From: CAYRUD01 sp964427425
GTDB taxonomy: Bacteria; Chlamydiota; Chlamydiia; Chlamydiales; FEN-1388
NCBI GenBank assembly: GCA_964427425.1
Contig: CAYRUD010000012.1
Coordinates: forward strand, 62,001 to 126,000
Length of the DNA stretch: 64,000 nucleotides
Direction: 5' to 3'
Of this stretch, positions 1 to 8,803 are shown one piece after another. Below the pieces are notes generated by a model. That model saw nothing but the letters and a program-made list of their open reading frames with translations. It was not told the origin of the DNA and ran no database searches. Position 1 is the stretch's first letter. Every line of letters begins with the position of its first letter. The position numbers were made by a program, and so were the translations under genes.

Positions 1-1177
1 AAACATACAGCTAAAGACGCCTCCTCAAGACGACTTTACTCATCTTGCAAATACGATTAACACCCTGTCCCAGCGGCTTCGCTTGGAAATCGAGACGATT
101 ACAAAAGAGAGAAACGAGAGAAACGCCATCTTAGATACACTTTCAGATGGTGTTATGGCAGTTGATTCCTCATATGTCATCTCCTATGCCAATAAAAACG
201 CTCTCTCATTCTTGGGCTTAAGATCTGAAGCAATCCATCAACCTTTCCCTGACTCATTGCATCCAAAATATCATGAGATATTAGCCTCTTCGTGCCGAGA
301 AGCCAGAGTCATCAGCTGTCCTTTAGAAGTTGGATATGGGACACAAAAGCAATTTCTCCACCTCATTGCCCTCCCACGAGTTAATGAAGGCGGAACGCTC
401 TTAGTTATCCAAGATATATCAATACAACATAAGATTATTGAGATGAGAAAAGCATTTATTGCTAACGCATCTCATGAGTTGAAAACGCCTATTACAATCA
501 TCCGAGGCTTTGCTGAAACCCTTCAAGATAATCCTGATCTTCCCCAAGAGACAGTCTCAGTTATCATGCAAAAGATTGTCAACAGCTGCACGAGAATGAC
601 CAAAATTATTCGCAATCTTCTCACTTTAGCAGATATTGAGAATCTCCCATCATTTCGAGTTGTTCCTACAAACGTAAAACATCTACTCGAACGCATTCGA
701 GAAACAACCCTCTCAGTATATCAAGACGCGACAATCAATATTGAGGCAGCTGTAGATTCCTCTCAAGAAGATGCTTTAGAGATAGATATTGATCCTGAGC
801 TTATTGAGGTCGCTTTCTCAAATTTACTTGACAATGGCTCAAAATACTCAAATGGCTCTGCTCATATTACGGTAAAAATTATCCCTCATGAGAGAGAGAT
901 GGAAATTATCTTTCAAGATAAAGGTATTGGAATACCAGAGGCTGATCTAAAAAATATCTTCCAAAGGTTTTACAGAGTGAATAAAGAGCACTCAAAGAAA
1001 TTGGGGGGATCAGGACTTGGGCTCTCTATCGTGGAGACAATCATACAAAAGCACTTTGGAACAATCTCAGTTGATTCAAAATTAGGAGAAGGTACGACAT
1101 TCACTGTAAGACTTCCATACAACCTTTCTGATAAACTGGCGGGCCTTCAAAGAGAAATAGAATCTCCTATTGTATGA
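1..1177 (+). CDS. PhoR-like sensor histidine kinase (5' end cut off by window edge)
   Basis: The frame is open from base 2 without a stop, so the gene begins before the window. The first residues (DDFTHLANTINTLSQRLR) look like the second half of a HAMP linker. A PAS-like segment follows (DTLSDGVMAVDSSYVISYAN). Then comes a HisKA H-box with the phospho-accepting histidine (ANASHELKTPITIIRGF), and a HATPase domain with the N box (LLDNGSKYS), G1 (DKGIGIP), F box (FQRFYRVN) and G2 (GGSGLGLSIV). All ATP-binding boxes are intact. The order HAMP-PAS-HisKA-HATPase is that of PhoR-type membrane sensor kinases. The cognate response regulator probably lies upstream, outside the window. An internal TTG at 83 could be mistaken for a start, but coding clearly runs through it. 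Confidence 0.9.
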   Translation, partial: NIQLKTPPQDDFTHLANTINTLSQRLRLEIETITKERNERNAILDTLSDGVMAVDSSYVISYANKNALSFLGLRSEAIHQPFPDSLHPKYHEILASSCREARVISCPLEVGYGTQKQFLHLIALPRVNEGGTLLVIQDISIQHKIIEMRKAFIANASHELKTPITIIRGFAETLQDNPDLPQETVSVIMQKIVNSCTRMTKIIRNLLTLADIENLPSFRVVPTNVKHLLERIRETTLSVYQDATINIEAAVDSSQEDALEIDIDPELIEVAFSNLLDNGSKYSNGSAHITVKIIPHEREMEIIFQDKGIGIPEADLKNIFQRFYRVNKEHSKKLGGSGLGLSIVETIIQKHFGTISVDSKLGEGTTFTVRLPYNLSDKLAGLQREIESPIV

Positions 1178-1254
1178 AATCATCTACACACTTCATATTT
1201 CGATTTTGAGTAGATTGATGAAAGAGACTAAAAAATAAAGGAGCTTTTTCAACT

Positions 1255-1728
1255 ATGGCAGACGATCATATGACTGAGCTGAAAGTAGGTAATACCATAC
1301 CCCACTTTGAAGGAGTCGATGAAGAAGGAAACCATGTCTCTTCTAAAGATTTACATGGAATAAAAGCCGTTCTTTATTTCTACCCAAAAGATGATACTCC
1401 AGGATGCACAAAAGAAGCCTGTGGATTTAGAGACTCAATGGATGAGCTCGATTCGAAAGAATTTATCGTTATTGGCATCTCACCTGATAGCAGCGCCTCA
1501 CACAGAAAATTTATTGAAAAGTATGAGCTGAATTTTTGCTTACTGTCAGACCCGCAGCTCAGCATCGCAAAAAAATTCGGCGCAGTAAAACCCAAGGAAG
1601 ATGGCTCTTATTCAATTGAAAGATCGACCTATATCATTGATGAAGCAGGCGTCATCCGCTGGATGGAAAAACCTGTTAAAGTAGATGGCCACACTCAAAG
1701 AGTTCTTCAAGCGGTTGATTCCATTTAA
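1255..1728 (+). CDS. bcp: Thioredoxin-dependent thiol peroxidase (Bcp/PrxQ)
   Basis: A 157-residue peroxiredoxin of the BCP/PrxQ family, which reduces hydrogen peroxide and organic hydroperoxides in the cytoplasm. The motif DDTPGCTKEAC holds the peroxidatic Cys51 and a Cys56 five residues on, the C-x4-C arrangement of PrxQ enzymes that form an intramolecular disulfide. The fold continues normally (FIVIGISPDS, RSTYIIDEAGVIRW). The start ATG has a good ribosome site (aaaggag, about 11 bases upstream). Length matches the family. It stands alone between a sensor kinase and a glycosyltransferase. Confidence 0.93.
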   Translation: MADDHMTELKVGNTIPHFEGVDEEGNHVSSKDLHGIKAVLYFYPKDDTPGCTKEACGFRDSMDELDSKEFIVIGISPDSSASHRKFIEKYELNFCLLSDPQLSIAKKFGAVKPKEDGSYSIERSTYIIDEAGVIRWMEKPVKVDGHTQRVLQAVDSI

Positions 1729-1823
1729 AGGCATATCAAAACATCGAAAGAGGGAAAGAGCTTTCTTTTACTCAAGCAAGAGGCTATCTTTCTCTCCTTA
1801 TTGAAACAAACCACTTTATTTGT

Positions 1824-2579
1824 ATGATAAGTATTACAATTCTTACCAAGAACAGCGAAAAATATCTTCGTCAAGTGCTCGACTCTTTAGAGAGTTTTCC
1901 AGAGGTTGTCATTCTTGACACAGGATCTTCTGATTCGACAAAAGATATTGCTCTCTCATACAAAAATGTACGTCTCCACACAAGCCCTTTTACTGGATTT
2001 GGGCCTACACACAATATTGCTTCATCTCTGGCAACCTATGACTGGATCCTCTCTATGGATAGTGATGAGATTATGTCAGAAGAACTAAAAAAAGAGATTG
2101 AGGCGCTCGCACTCGATGAAACAGCAGTCTACACTATCCCTCGGAAAAACATATATCGAGGAAAGCATATAAAAGGATGTGGCTGGCATCCTGATCGAGT
2201 AAAAAGGCTTTATAATAGAACAAAGACAAAGTTTAGCGACGCTTTAGTTCACGAGTCAGTCCTAACCGAAGGCATGAGAGTAATTGATTTAAAACATCCT
2301 CTTATTCATTTTCCTTACGACAGCATTCAATCCTTTCTAAAGAAGCTCGACTCATACTCTACATTGTATGCAGAGCAATATGCAGGAAAGAAGAGCATTA
2401 GCTTTATTTCAGCTCTCTCTCATACAATCTGGGCATTTTTAAGAAGCTATATCCTAAAAAACGGGTGGCTATTAGGAAGAGAAGGCCTTGAGATATCAAT
2501 CTACAATGCAAATGCGGCATTCTATAAATATCTCAAGCTTATCGAGAAGAACGAAGAGCTATCGAGATCTCACAAATAA
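1824..2579 (+). CDS. Family 2 glycosyltransferase (WaaE/KdtX-like)
   Basis: A 251-residue GT-A fold glycosyltransferase without a signal peptide, expected at the cytoplasmic face of the inner membrane. The N-terminus (ISITILTKNSEKYLRQVLDSL) and the phrase EVVILDTGSSDSTKDIA are typical of GT2 enzymes. The DXD-type metal/nucleotide-sugar motif is MDSDE. The motif HPDRVKRLYNR and overall length resemble the WaaE/KdtX lipopolysaccharide core transferases. The acceptor cannot be told from sequence. Its last 21 bases overlap the 3' end of the convergent mutY gene. Confidence 0.85.
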   Translation: MISITILTKNSEKYLRQVLDSLESFPEVVILDTGSSDSTKDIALSYKNVRLHTSPFTGFGPTHNIASSLATYDWILSMDSDEIMSEELKKEIEALALDETAVYTIPRKNIYRGKHIKGCGWHPDRVKRLYNRTKTKFSDALVHESVLTEGMRVIDLKHPLIHFPYDSIQSFLKKLDSYSTLYAEQYAGKKSISFISALSHTIWAFLRSYILKNGWLLGREGLEISIYNANAAFYKYLKLIEKNEELSRSHK

Positions 2580-3692
2580 AGAGTCTCGTCTCTCCAATGC
2601 TTGGGAGACCCTCTTATGCCCAGAAGAAAATGGAAGACTATCTATCTGATGTGAGGAGATCCAAAGAGGAGTGTCTTCCCCTTCCATTTTGAGGGAGAAG
2701 GGAGCTTCTATCTCAACTTGGAATGGATATAGTTTCGCTCGAAAGCGTGTAAAACCATGAGACGCTATAGGCAATTTCTCAATCCGACTCCACGCCATAT
2801 CGTAATGCTTATTGATATATTGAGCGACATGATCCTCGTATTCATCTCCAAGAAGACGAGATGCCTCTTCAGCGCTCATCTCGATAAATGGAAACTCGCA
2901 TAAGCCTGACATAATTTTTTTGCCAGATCGCTTCACAACCAAAAGCTCACGACTCTTACGGACATAAAATACAAAAACGAGTCTATGAAGCTCTATCCTC
3001 TCCTTTTTAGCAGCAATAACGGGTCTTTTTTGTTGAATTCCCTGTTGGCAACTTACGCATACTTCTTTTAAGGGACATGCGCTACACGAAGGAGAAGAGG
3101 CTCCTGACGCACAAATGAGCGCTCCAAATTCAATCAAGCTCTCCATGAGTGAGCCGCCATCTGAAGGTCCATACTTGAGAAGAGAAGCGACAATCTGCTC
3201 AATCTCTTTCTTCACACTCTGTTTTGTCACAACACCTTCTATATTATAAAGACGTGCTATCACCCTGAGAACATTAGCATCAATAGCAGGCGTTGGCTTT
3301 GAAAACCCAAAAGAGAGTATTGCGCCTACAGTATAAGGACCAATGCCTGGTATTTGAAGAAGCTCTTCTTTTGTAGATGGAATAATCCCATTCATGCGCT
3401 CAACAATATAACGAGCAGCTTTATGAAGAGATCTTGCTCTTGAGTAATATCCAAGACCTTCCCACAGGTGGATAACTTCTTCTTCAGAGGCATCAGCAAG
3501 ATGCTGAATAGTGGGATATCTCTCCATCCAACGAGTGAAATAAGGAATCACTCGGCGAGCTTGCGTCTGCTGAAGCATTATTTCTGAGACCAATACGCGA
3601 TAGGGAGATTTCTCCTCTCTCCAAGGAAATGAACGGCTGTTTTCCTGGAACCATTCCAGAAGCTCAAGAGCAATCAATTCTTCTTTTCTCAT
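2559..3692 (-). CDS. mutY: A/G-specific adenine DNA glycosylase MutY
   Basis: Removes adenine mispaired with 8-oxoguanine in base excision repair. The catalytic Glu lies in EIMLQQTQ, the helix-hairpin-helix is LLQIPGIGPYTVGAILSF, and the catalytic Asp is in PAIDANVLRVIARL. A [4Fe-4S] cysteine cluster follows (C-x8-C-x2-C-x5-C in ICASGASSPSCSACPLKEVC). The first spacing is eight residues, whereas MutY proteins usually have six. The C-terminal third is the NUDIX-like MutY_C domain that reads 8-oxoG (VFVFYVRKSRELLVVKR). The 377-residue length fits the family. The gene is convergent with the glycosyltransferase and overlaps its end by 21 bases. Confidence 0.94.
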   Translation of the reverse strand: MRKEELIALELLEWFQENSRSFPWREEKSPYRVLVSEIMLQQTQARRVIPYFTRWMERYPTIQHLADASEEEVIHLWEGLGYYSRARSLHKAARYIVERMNGIIPSTKEELLQIPGIGPYTVGAILSFGFSKPTPAIDANVLRVIARLYNIEGVVTKQSVKKEIEQIVASLLKYGPSDGGSLMESLIEFGALICASGASSPSCSACPLKEVCVSCQQGIQQKRPVIAAKKERIELHRLVFVFYVRKSRELLVVKRSGKKIMSGLCEFPFIEMSAEEASRLLGDEYEDHVAQYINKHYDMAWSRIEKLPIASHGFTRFRAKLYPFQVEIEAPFSLKMEGEDTPLWISSHQIDSLPFSSGHKRVSQALERRDSLFVRSR

Positions 3693-3786
3693 TACTTGTC
3701 ACAGTTCGGCTAGAGGTTATAGAGCATAAATAACTGTATCATCTGGCCTTATTAGTGAAGAAAAGAAAATATCCTGGCTAAAGAAA

Positions 3787-3829
3787 AGCCTCAACCTTCC
3801 ACTCATTATCAAGTGAAAAGTGAGGCTTA
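3787..3829 (-). terminator. Hairpin terminator of the small membrane-protein gene
   Basis: AAGCCTCA (3787-3794) pairs with TGAGGCTT (3822-3829), with further pairing inside. Read on the minus strand the stem is followed by CTTTTCTTTAGC. It lies 22 bases beyond the stop of the minus-strand gene at 3851-4267. Confidence 0.6.
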
Positions 3830-3850
3830 GGATCAAGCATTCACTGATGA

Positions 3851-4267
3851 TCACTCTTTTGATTCAGAGGACGAATCATGTGAAGAGATGGAATTCCCAA
3901 CCAGTGGGCGTGCAAATGAACCAATAAGAATTCCTAAACAAAGCCCCGGCGCTGAGATCACTAAAGCCGCAACTGATGCAATGATGATGAAGCCCCTGAA
4001 AATACCTTCTTGAACTAAGAATTCCTTGAATTCGGCCGCATATTGAAATGCTTTCTTAGAGAAGTAAAGCCCCATGACAGAGCCTACAGGAATTCCTCCA
4101 ATAAAAGGCTCGAAGAAAGAAGTAATAAGTCCTAATGTTATAATAACATATGCGATCGTATCACCAATGTTTGCGCGAAAGACATCAATCATACCGCCCA
4201 AAACAGTAGGCTTAATTTCTTGATCTTCGGTCTTTTTTAACTCCTCTTCATTCTCATCTTGTGCCAT
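3851..4267 (-). CDS. Small inner-membrane protein of unknown function
   Basis: A 138-residue protein that I do not recognise. The first 30 residues are charged and polar (MAQDENEEELKKTEDQE). Two hydrophobic stretches follow (roughly residues 37-68 and 90-123), each long enough for one or two membrane passes and rich in Gly and Ile. A short Ser-rich tail follows. The start ATG has gaggag about 7 bases upstream. It is a single-gene transcription unit with its own terminator, divergent from the T2SS operon. No catalytic motif is visible. Confidence 0.65.
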   Translation of the reverse strand: MAQDENEEELKKTEDQEIKPTVLGGMIDVFRANIGDTIAYVIITLGLITSFFEPFIGGIPVGSVMGLYFSKKAFQYAAEFKEFLVQEGIFRGFIIIASVAALVISAPGLCLGILIGSFARPLVGNSISSHDSSSESKE

Positions 4268-4574
4268 ATCAATCTCCTCGTTCTTGTAAGTAACTTTGTA
4301 AAAAGAGAATAAAACCCAAGAGGGAGGAAAGTCTATTGTTTCAGAAAAAATTCTCCACTTCTTGGTAGCTCTTTACTTTTAAGGCTCCTCTCTTTTTCTT
4401 AAATAAGCTAAAGTTAAATAGTAAAAATTCATTCACAATCTTCATTGCAGGAAAAAGAAAAGAGTGTACCCTCTTTTTCTTAATGGACCTTAAAAGCCCG
4501 TTCATAGACTTGAGGGTTCAAAAGGTCAAGAAAATAATATAGATGAACCCACGAGAGTTGGCTTAGAAAAAGAG
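4268..4574. other. Intergenic region ahead of the T2SS operon
   Basis: No gene seen. The spacer separates two divergent genes and should hold both promoters, but I cannot place -35/-10 boxes with confidence. A bulged A/T-rich hairpin (GAAAAGAG paired with CTCTTTTTC, about 4452-4480) lies in the middle. The last bases before the ATG at 4575 (agaaaaagag) are a purine-rich but very close ribosome site. Confidence 0.5.
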
Positions 4575-6089
4575 ATGGCATTTGATCTAACACCAAAGAC
4601 CTTCTTTCAGTTCTCAAAAGTTATCCTAGCTGGCACCATTTTAGGCTTAGCCTTCATGCTCGTGAATATTTCTTTCTTTGAGATCCAAGATAATTTCTCT
4701 TCCTCAGTTGAAGATCATCAGACGAGTGCTCTAGGTGCCACTTCACTACTTACAAGCGATACGAAACCGACAAATGAATCGATTGCGTCACTAAGCGACA
4801 AACCTTCGCTCATGAACTTAGCCGCCCTCCCAGTTACCTATAGAATTCCAGATCTACGAGCTCTTGTCCTCTATCATGGGACTAATCGACGTCCTGACGC
4901 ACCATCTTCTACTGCGCTTGTCACCTTCTCCTTACGGACAGATCCCTCACGAGTTATTTCTGTTGGAAGCGGTGTTAAGATTCCCCTCTCGTTCGAAATC
5001 CGACAAGGTTCAGGAAAATGGGTTGTTCCCTCATCATTCCAGCCGAATTCCAACAAAGACTTATCTCCAACTACAACTCCCCTTACTCTAACCATAACAC
5101 CAGGCGATAATTCAGCTACAATCAAGGTTGATTTTACCCCACCACAAGGGCAGCAAGCTGTCGTAGAGTCTACATATGAAGCAACATTCTTTACGGTTCC
5201 CCTTTCCCCACTGCCTATGGCTCAAGCGGAAATTCAAAAGTGGAAGTTAGGAGAATACACGGTTGATCCTACTCTCCTTGAGCGCCAAAAAATTGTCTGG
5301 TATGGCCAAGACAATGTCATCAATACGCTTGGCGATGACGAATGGGATTATCAAAAGTCTCGACAAAGAGTACAATTTGGCAGCGACGAAGATGCCTACG
5401 TTATCTGGGCGGAAGAAGGCGACTGCTTTATCTTTGACGAAGATATGTGGATTCCACAAACACCAGGCCCTGCTACCGTAGGCAAAGCCCTTTTGGTGGT
5501 AACAAGCGTTCAAGATAAGGCTATCATCTGGACTTTATGGAATGAAGATGGAACAATACACTTTCCTCTCCAAACGCTTCGCAAAGATCCAGGAGCTATC
5601 CAAGAAAAGGATAAGAAGGCTGTAGACATAAAAATTGTCGGAGCTAAGTCGAAGATGAGATGGATCATGGAAATCAATGGCCAGAGGCTCATCGTCCAGC
5701 CAAATGATTGGTTAATCCTAGACGAAAGAGAGAAAAAGGCTATTATTATTGATAGTCCTACTCTCCTAAGCGATTATCTTGAAGGAAGAGTGAGTGGATC
5801 TTTACTCGCCTTTCAAAAGGTAGAAAAACGAGGAACCGATCAATTCCTTTTAGGAACATTATTTGATCCAACACGAGCACAGGCTCAATCAATAGAAGTT
5901 TCCCTCTATAGATCATGGGAGAAAGCAAACGCTCCAAAGAATAATCCAGCCTCGAAAAAAGCTTCTTCTAAAGACGAAGATGACGATGAAGACGACGATT
6001 TCTTCATAGATGATGAGAGCGATCTTGACGATACAAAGAATGCAGGACCTGATGATGATCTTTTCCAGGATGATTTTGACGATGAATAA
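4575..6089 (+). CDS. Acidic single-pass membrane protein at the head of the T2SS operon
   Basis: A 504-residue protein. It has a short cytoplasmic N-terminus, one transmembrane segment (VILAGTILGLAFMLVNISFF, about residues 15-35), a long extracytoplasmic region and an extremely acidic tail of alternating Asp/Glu (last 50 residues). By position, directly before gspD and overlapping it by 8 bases, it corresponds to the conserved gene before gspD in Chlamydia (CT573 type). A GspC-like link to the secretin is an inference from position and topology; I see no PDZ or HR domain. The overlap ATGAATAA suggests translational coupling to gspD. Confidence 0.72.
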   Translation: MAFDLTPKTFFQFSKVILAGTILGLAFMLVNISFFEIQDNFSSSVEDHQTSALGATSLLTSDTKPTNESIASLSDKPSLMNLAALPVTYRIPDLRALVLYHGTNRRPDAPSSTALVTFSLRTDPSRVISVGSGVKIPLSFEIRQGSGKWVVPSSFQPNSNKDLSPTTTPLTLTITPGDNSATIKVDFTPPQGQQAVVESTYEATFFTVPLSPLPMAQAEIQKWKLGEYTVDPTLLERQKIVWYGQDNVINTLGDDEWDYQKSRQRVQFGSDEDAYVIWAEEGDCFIFDEDMWIPQTPGPATVGKALLVVTSVQDKAIIWTLWNEDGTIHFPLQTLRKDPGAIQEKDKKAVDIKIVGAKSKMRWIMEINGQRLIVQPNDWLILDEREKKAIIIDSPTLLSDYLEGRVSGSLLAFQKVEKRGTDQFLLGTLFDPTRAQAQSIEVSLYRSWEKANAPKNNPASKKASSKDEDDDEDDDFFIDDESDLDDTKNAGPDDDLFQDDFDDE

Positions 6090-8697
6090 ACTCATAAACC
6101 GTCCCTTTTCTCAGTCTCTCTCGCAGAAAGGAAAGAAATTCTTTTCGCTCCCTGTATCCTACCTTCCCCTTTCTCTTTTAGGGCTTGCCTTTACCTACTC
6201 GTGCTTCATCTCGCCCATAGAATCGGCCGAAAATGATGCTGAGAAAAAGAGCCCTTCAGCTGGTATGACACTGAGCGAGAAGCTACGCCAGCTGAGTAAA
6301 GAGAAAGAATCATCTGGAGGAAATGCGGCCCTCCAAGACATCCAACTGCGTCTTGTCGAAGAGCGCCAACGCCTCAAAGACGCTTTGGCTCTCTTCTCGA
6401 AAGAGATGATTGGTAAGCTATCAGCTTTAGAAAAGCTTTCCCCTTCTGACATGAAGATTGAACGAGAAAAAGAGCTCCAACAATCAGCCCATAAAGAAAT
6501 CGAGACCATAAAGGCCATACGAGATTCTATACGCTCTCTTGAAGAGGAGTGGAAGTCTATAGCGATAAAGCAGGGCCAAGAAGCAGATGATGATTTCGAT
6601 GGCATCTGGCACCAGCCTGACACCACGCTAGGACAGCTCGTCATCGATTATAACGTATCTGATGTTGTCTATATCATGCCTCCAGAAATCGCGGCCATGA
6701 AAGTACATCTTTCTTCTCAAATGGCAATTCCAAAATCCTCATGGAGCGAGATGCTTGAGCTGATCATGGCTCAGATGGGTGTAGGTGTAAAGCAGACAAT
6801 CCCATTTGTGAAGCAGCTCTACTTCTTAAGAATTAACCAATCAGGCCTTCAAACAATTACCGACGACAGAATGCTCCTTCAAGGTCTTTCTGAGAACTCG
6901 AAGGTAGCCTTTATTCTTGCTCCCCCTGCCGGAGACCTTCGTCGGGTCTTCCAGTTCCTTGAGAAATTTGCTCCACAAGAGCAAATGGCAGTTCAAGTTA
7001 TTGGCGGACAATTAGTAGTCGTTGGCCTCGTCCGCGAGATCAATGAGATTCTCAAAGTCTATGATTTTATAACGTCTCCTAAGAGAGCCCAAGAGTACAA
7101 ACTTGTCTCACTAGAGAAAGGTGATAGCGAAGAAATCGCTAAAATTCTCATGTCGATATTTGAAGGAGACATCCATCGAGGAGGCGAAAGCTCCTTTAGC
7201 GCCGACAGACCCATGAATTTTATTCCTCAGATGGGCTCTAGTGGAAGCGACGCATCATTTGGCTTCCGCGTCATCCCGATGAAACAGCCATCTTCATCTC
7301 TGTTTCTTATGGGAAAGGCAGAACAAATTGAAAAAGCATGCCAAATTATTAGCGATATTGAGACAAATATCGGGGAAGTTCAAGATAAGACTATCTGGTG
7401 GTATGCCTGCCAGCACTCCGAATCTGAAGAGCTTGCGAAAGTATTAAGCCAAGTCTACACCAAGCTCATCTCAGCTCGTGGGCAGAATGGCGCTGCTGAC
7501 AAAATGCGCTCTTCAAGGCCGTTCCGAGAAGGACGATTAGAGGCTCCAGCCCCTAAGAAACATGAGAGTGTGAATCCGCCTGATAGTTTGATCGTCCAGT
7601 CCTCAATGGTGGGTATTAGCGACACGAAGAGCTCATCATCAGGGCAGATCCATGAGAACTTCATCGTGGATCCCAAGACAAACTCGATCATTATGGTGGT
7701 CGAAAATTACATCCTGCCAAAACTGAAAGACCTTCTCAAGAAGCTCGATGTGCCAAAGAGAATGGTCCAAATCGATGTTCTGATGTTTGAAAAGCGTGTC
7801 ACTGATTCGAGCTCTTTCGGACTTAATCTCTTGAAAACGGGCGCGCTCGCCTCTGGAAAGCACAATCAAAGCATTGGATGGAATGACGGACTTCTCTCTA
7901 AAAAGAAAAAGTCATCAGGATCTCCTGATACTCGTGGTATTCTTCAATTCGCTCTCTCAAGAGGAAAAGGCGGAGCTTTACCGCCATATGAGCTCGCATA
8001 TCAATTTCTTCTCTCTCAAGAAGACATTCAAATCAACGCAAATCCATCTATCGTCACAGTCAATCAAACGCCAGCGAAAATCGCAGTTGTCGATCAGATC
8101 TCTATCAATACAGGAGCCGTTGAATTTGATAGAGACCATTTTAAAGAAGCCTATTCAAGAGCTGAATATGGTATCACTATCCAAATCACTCCTACAGTTC
8201 ACGCAAAAATTGATCAGATCGATGACCCAGATAGTGCTAAATATGTCACATTAGCAACAGAAATACTATTCGATACTACGCGACCAGATAGAAATGATCG
8301 CCCTGAAGTGACTCGCAGGAATATTAAAAACGAAGTTCGCGTACGCGATGGTGAGACAGTCATCCTGGGCGGCCTGAGAAAGAAACACTCAAGCGGAAGC
8401 CAACACGCTATTCCATTCTTAGGAGAGCTTCCTGGTATTGGAAAGTTGTTTAGCACAACCGCCCTCTCAGATACAAACTCCGAGATGTTTATCTTCATCA
8501 CGCCTAAGATTGTACCAGACAATCGCGAAGCTGCCATGAAACTCCGTTATGAGGAGTTGATACGAAGACCAGGAGACACTCCTGAGTTCCTCGAGGAGAT
8601 TGAAAAAGCAAAGACGCATGAGAAGAGATCTCTCTTCGAAAGAAGCCTTCAGCTGATTTTAAGTCCGCCACTTGCAAAGAGTGAGTCGTTCCAATAA
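6082..8697 (+). CDS. gspD: Type II secretion secretin GspD
   Basis: The outer-membrane pore of the T2SS. The chosen ATG (6082) overlaps the previous stop in ATGAATAA and gives 871 residues with an N-terminal export signal (FSLPVSYLPLSLLGLAFTYS). Upstream in-frame ATGs would lie inside the preceding gene. A coiled-coil region rich in Glu/Lys (residues ~45-165) is followed by N-domain repeats. The C-terminal secretin domain is clear: NPSIVTVNQTPAKIAV, then EVRVRDGETVILGGL, then the end motif PFLGELPGIGKLFSTTALSD and FIFITPKIV. It is longer than most GspD proteins because of the coiled coil and of Ser-rich inserts. Confidence 0.93.
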   Translation: MNKLINRPFSQSLSQKGKKFFSLPVSYLPLSLLGLAFTYSCFISPIESAENDAEKKSPSAGMTLSEKLRQLSKEKESSGGNAALQDIQLRLVEERQRLKDALALFSKEMIGKLSALEKLSPSDMKIEREKELQQSAHKEIETIKAIRDSIRSLEEEWKSIAIKQGQEADDDFDGIWHQPDTTLGQLVIDYNVSDVVYIMPPEIAAMKVHLSSQMAIPKSSWSEMLELIMAQMGVGVKQTIPFVKQLYFLRINQSGLQTITDDRMLLQGLSENSKVAFILAPPAGDLRRVFQFLEKFAPQEQMAVQVIGGQLVVVGLVREINEILKVYDFITSPKRAQEYKLVSLEKGDSEEIAKILMSIFEGDIHRGGESSFSADRPMNFIPQMGSSGSDASFGFRVIPMKQPSSSLFLMGKAEQIEKACQIISDIETNIGEVQDKTIWWYACQHSESEELAKVLSQVYTKLISARGQNGAADKMRSSRPFREGRLEAPAPKKHESVNPPDSLIVQSSMVGISDTKSSSSGQIHENFIVDPKTNSIIMVVENYILPKLKDLLKKLDVPKRMVQIDVLMFEKRVTDSSSFGLNLLKTGALASGKHNQSIGWNDGLLSKKKKSSGSPDTRGILQFALSRGKGGALPPYELAYQFLLSQEDIQINANPSIVTVNQTPAKIAVVDQISINTGAVEFDRDHFKEAYSRAEYGITIQITPTVHAKIDQIDDPDSAKYVTLATEILFDTTRPDRNDRPEVTRRNIKNEVRVRDGETVILGGLRKKHSSGSQHAIPFLGELPGIGKLFSTTALSDTNSEMFIFITPKIVPDNREAAMKLRYEELIRRPGDTPEFLEEIEKAKTHEKRSLFERSLQLILSPPLAKSESFQ

Positions 8698-8712
8698 CGG
8701 ATTAGTGAAAAT

Positions 8713-8740
8713 GAGAAGAGTTTATTACAGAACTCTTCTC
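8713..8740 (+). repeat. Perfect 10-bp inverted repeat between gspD and gspE
   Basis: GAGAAGAGTT (8713-8722) and AACTCTTCTC (8731-8740) are perfect complements around an 8-base loop. No T-run follows, so it is more likely an RNA stability or attenuation hairpin than a rho-independent terminator. It argues that the ATG at 8711, which it would bury, is not the gspE start. Confidence 0.6.
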
Positions 8741-8803
8741 CTTCATGGAAATGGGAAAACCTGTAGAACTTCCCTAGAGCAGTGTTATAAAGAAGAGCTA
8801 AAG

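Noticed and set aside
1380..1595. Minus-strand open frames opposite bcp, gspD, hemB and other genes
   Set aside because: They are shadows of the real genes. They lack ribosome sites and their residues are dictated by the codon use of the opposite strand.
8711..8803. Longer gspE start at 8711 or 8672
   Set aside because: The start at 8672 lies inside gspD, and the one at 8711 would be embedded in a perfect hairpin without a ribosome site. The added residues are not like GspE.
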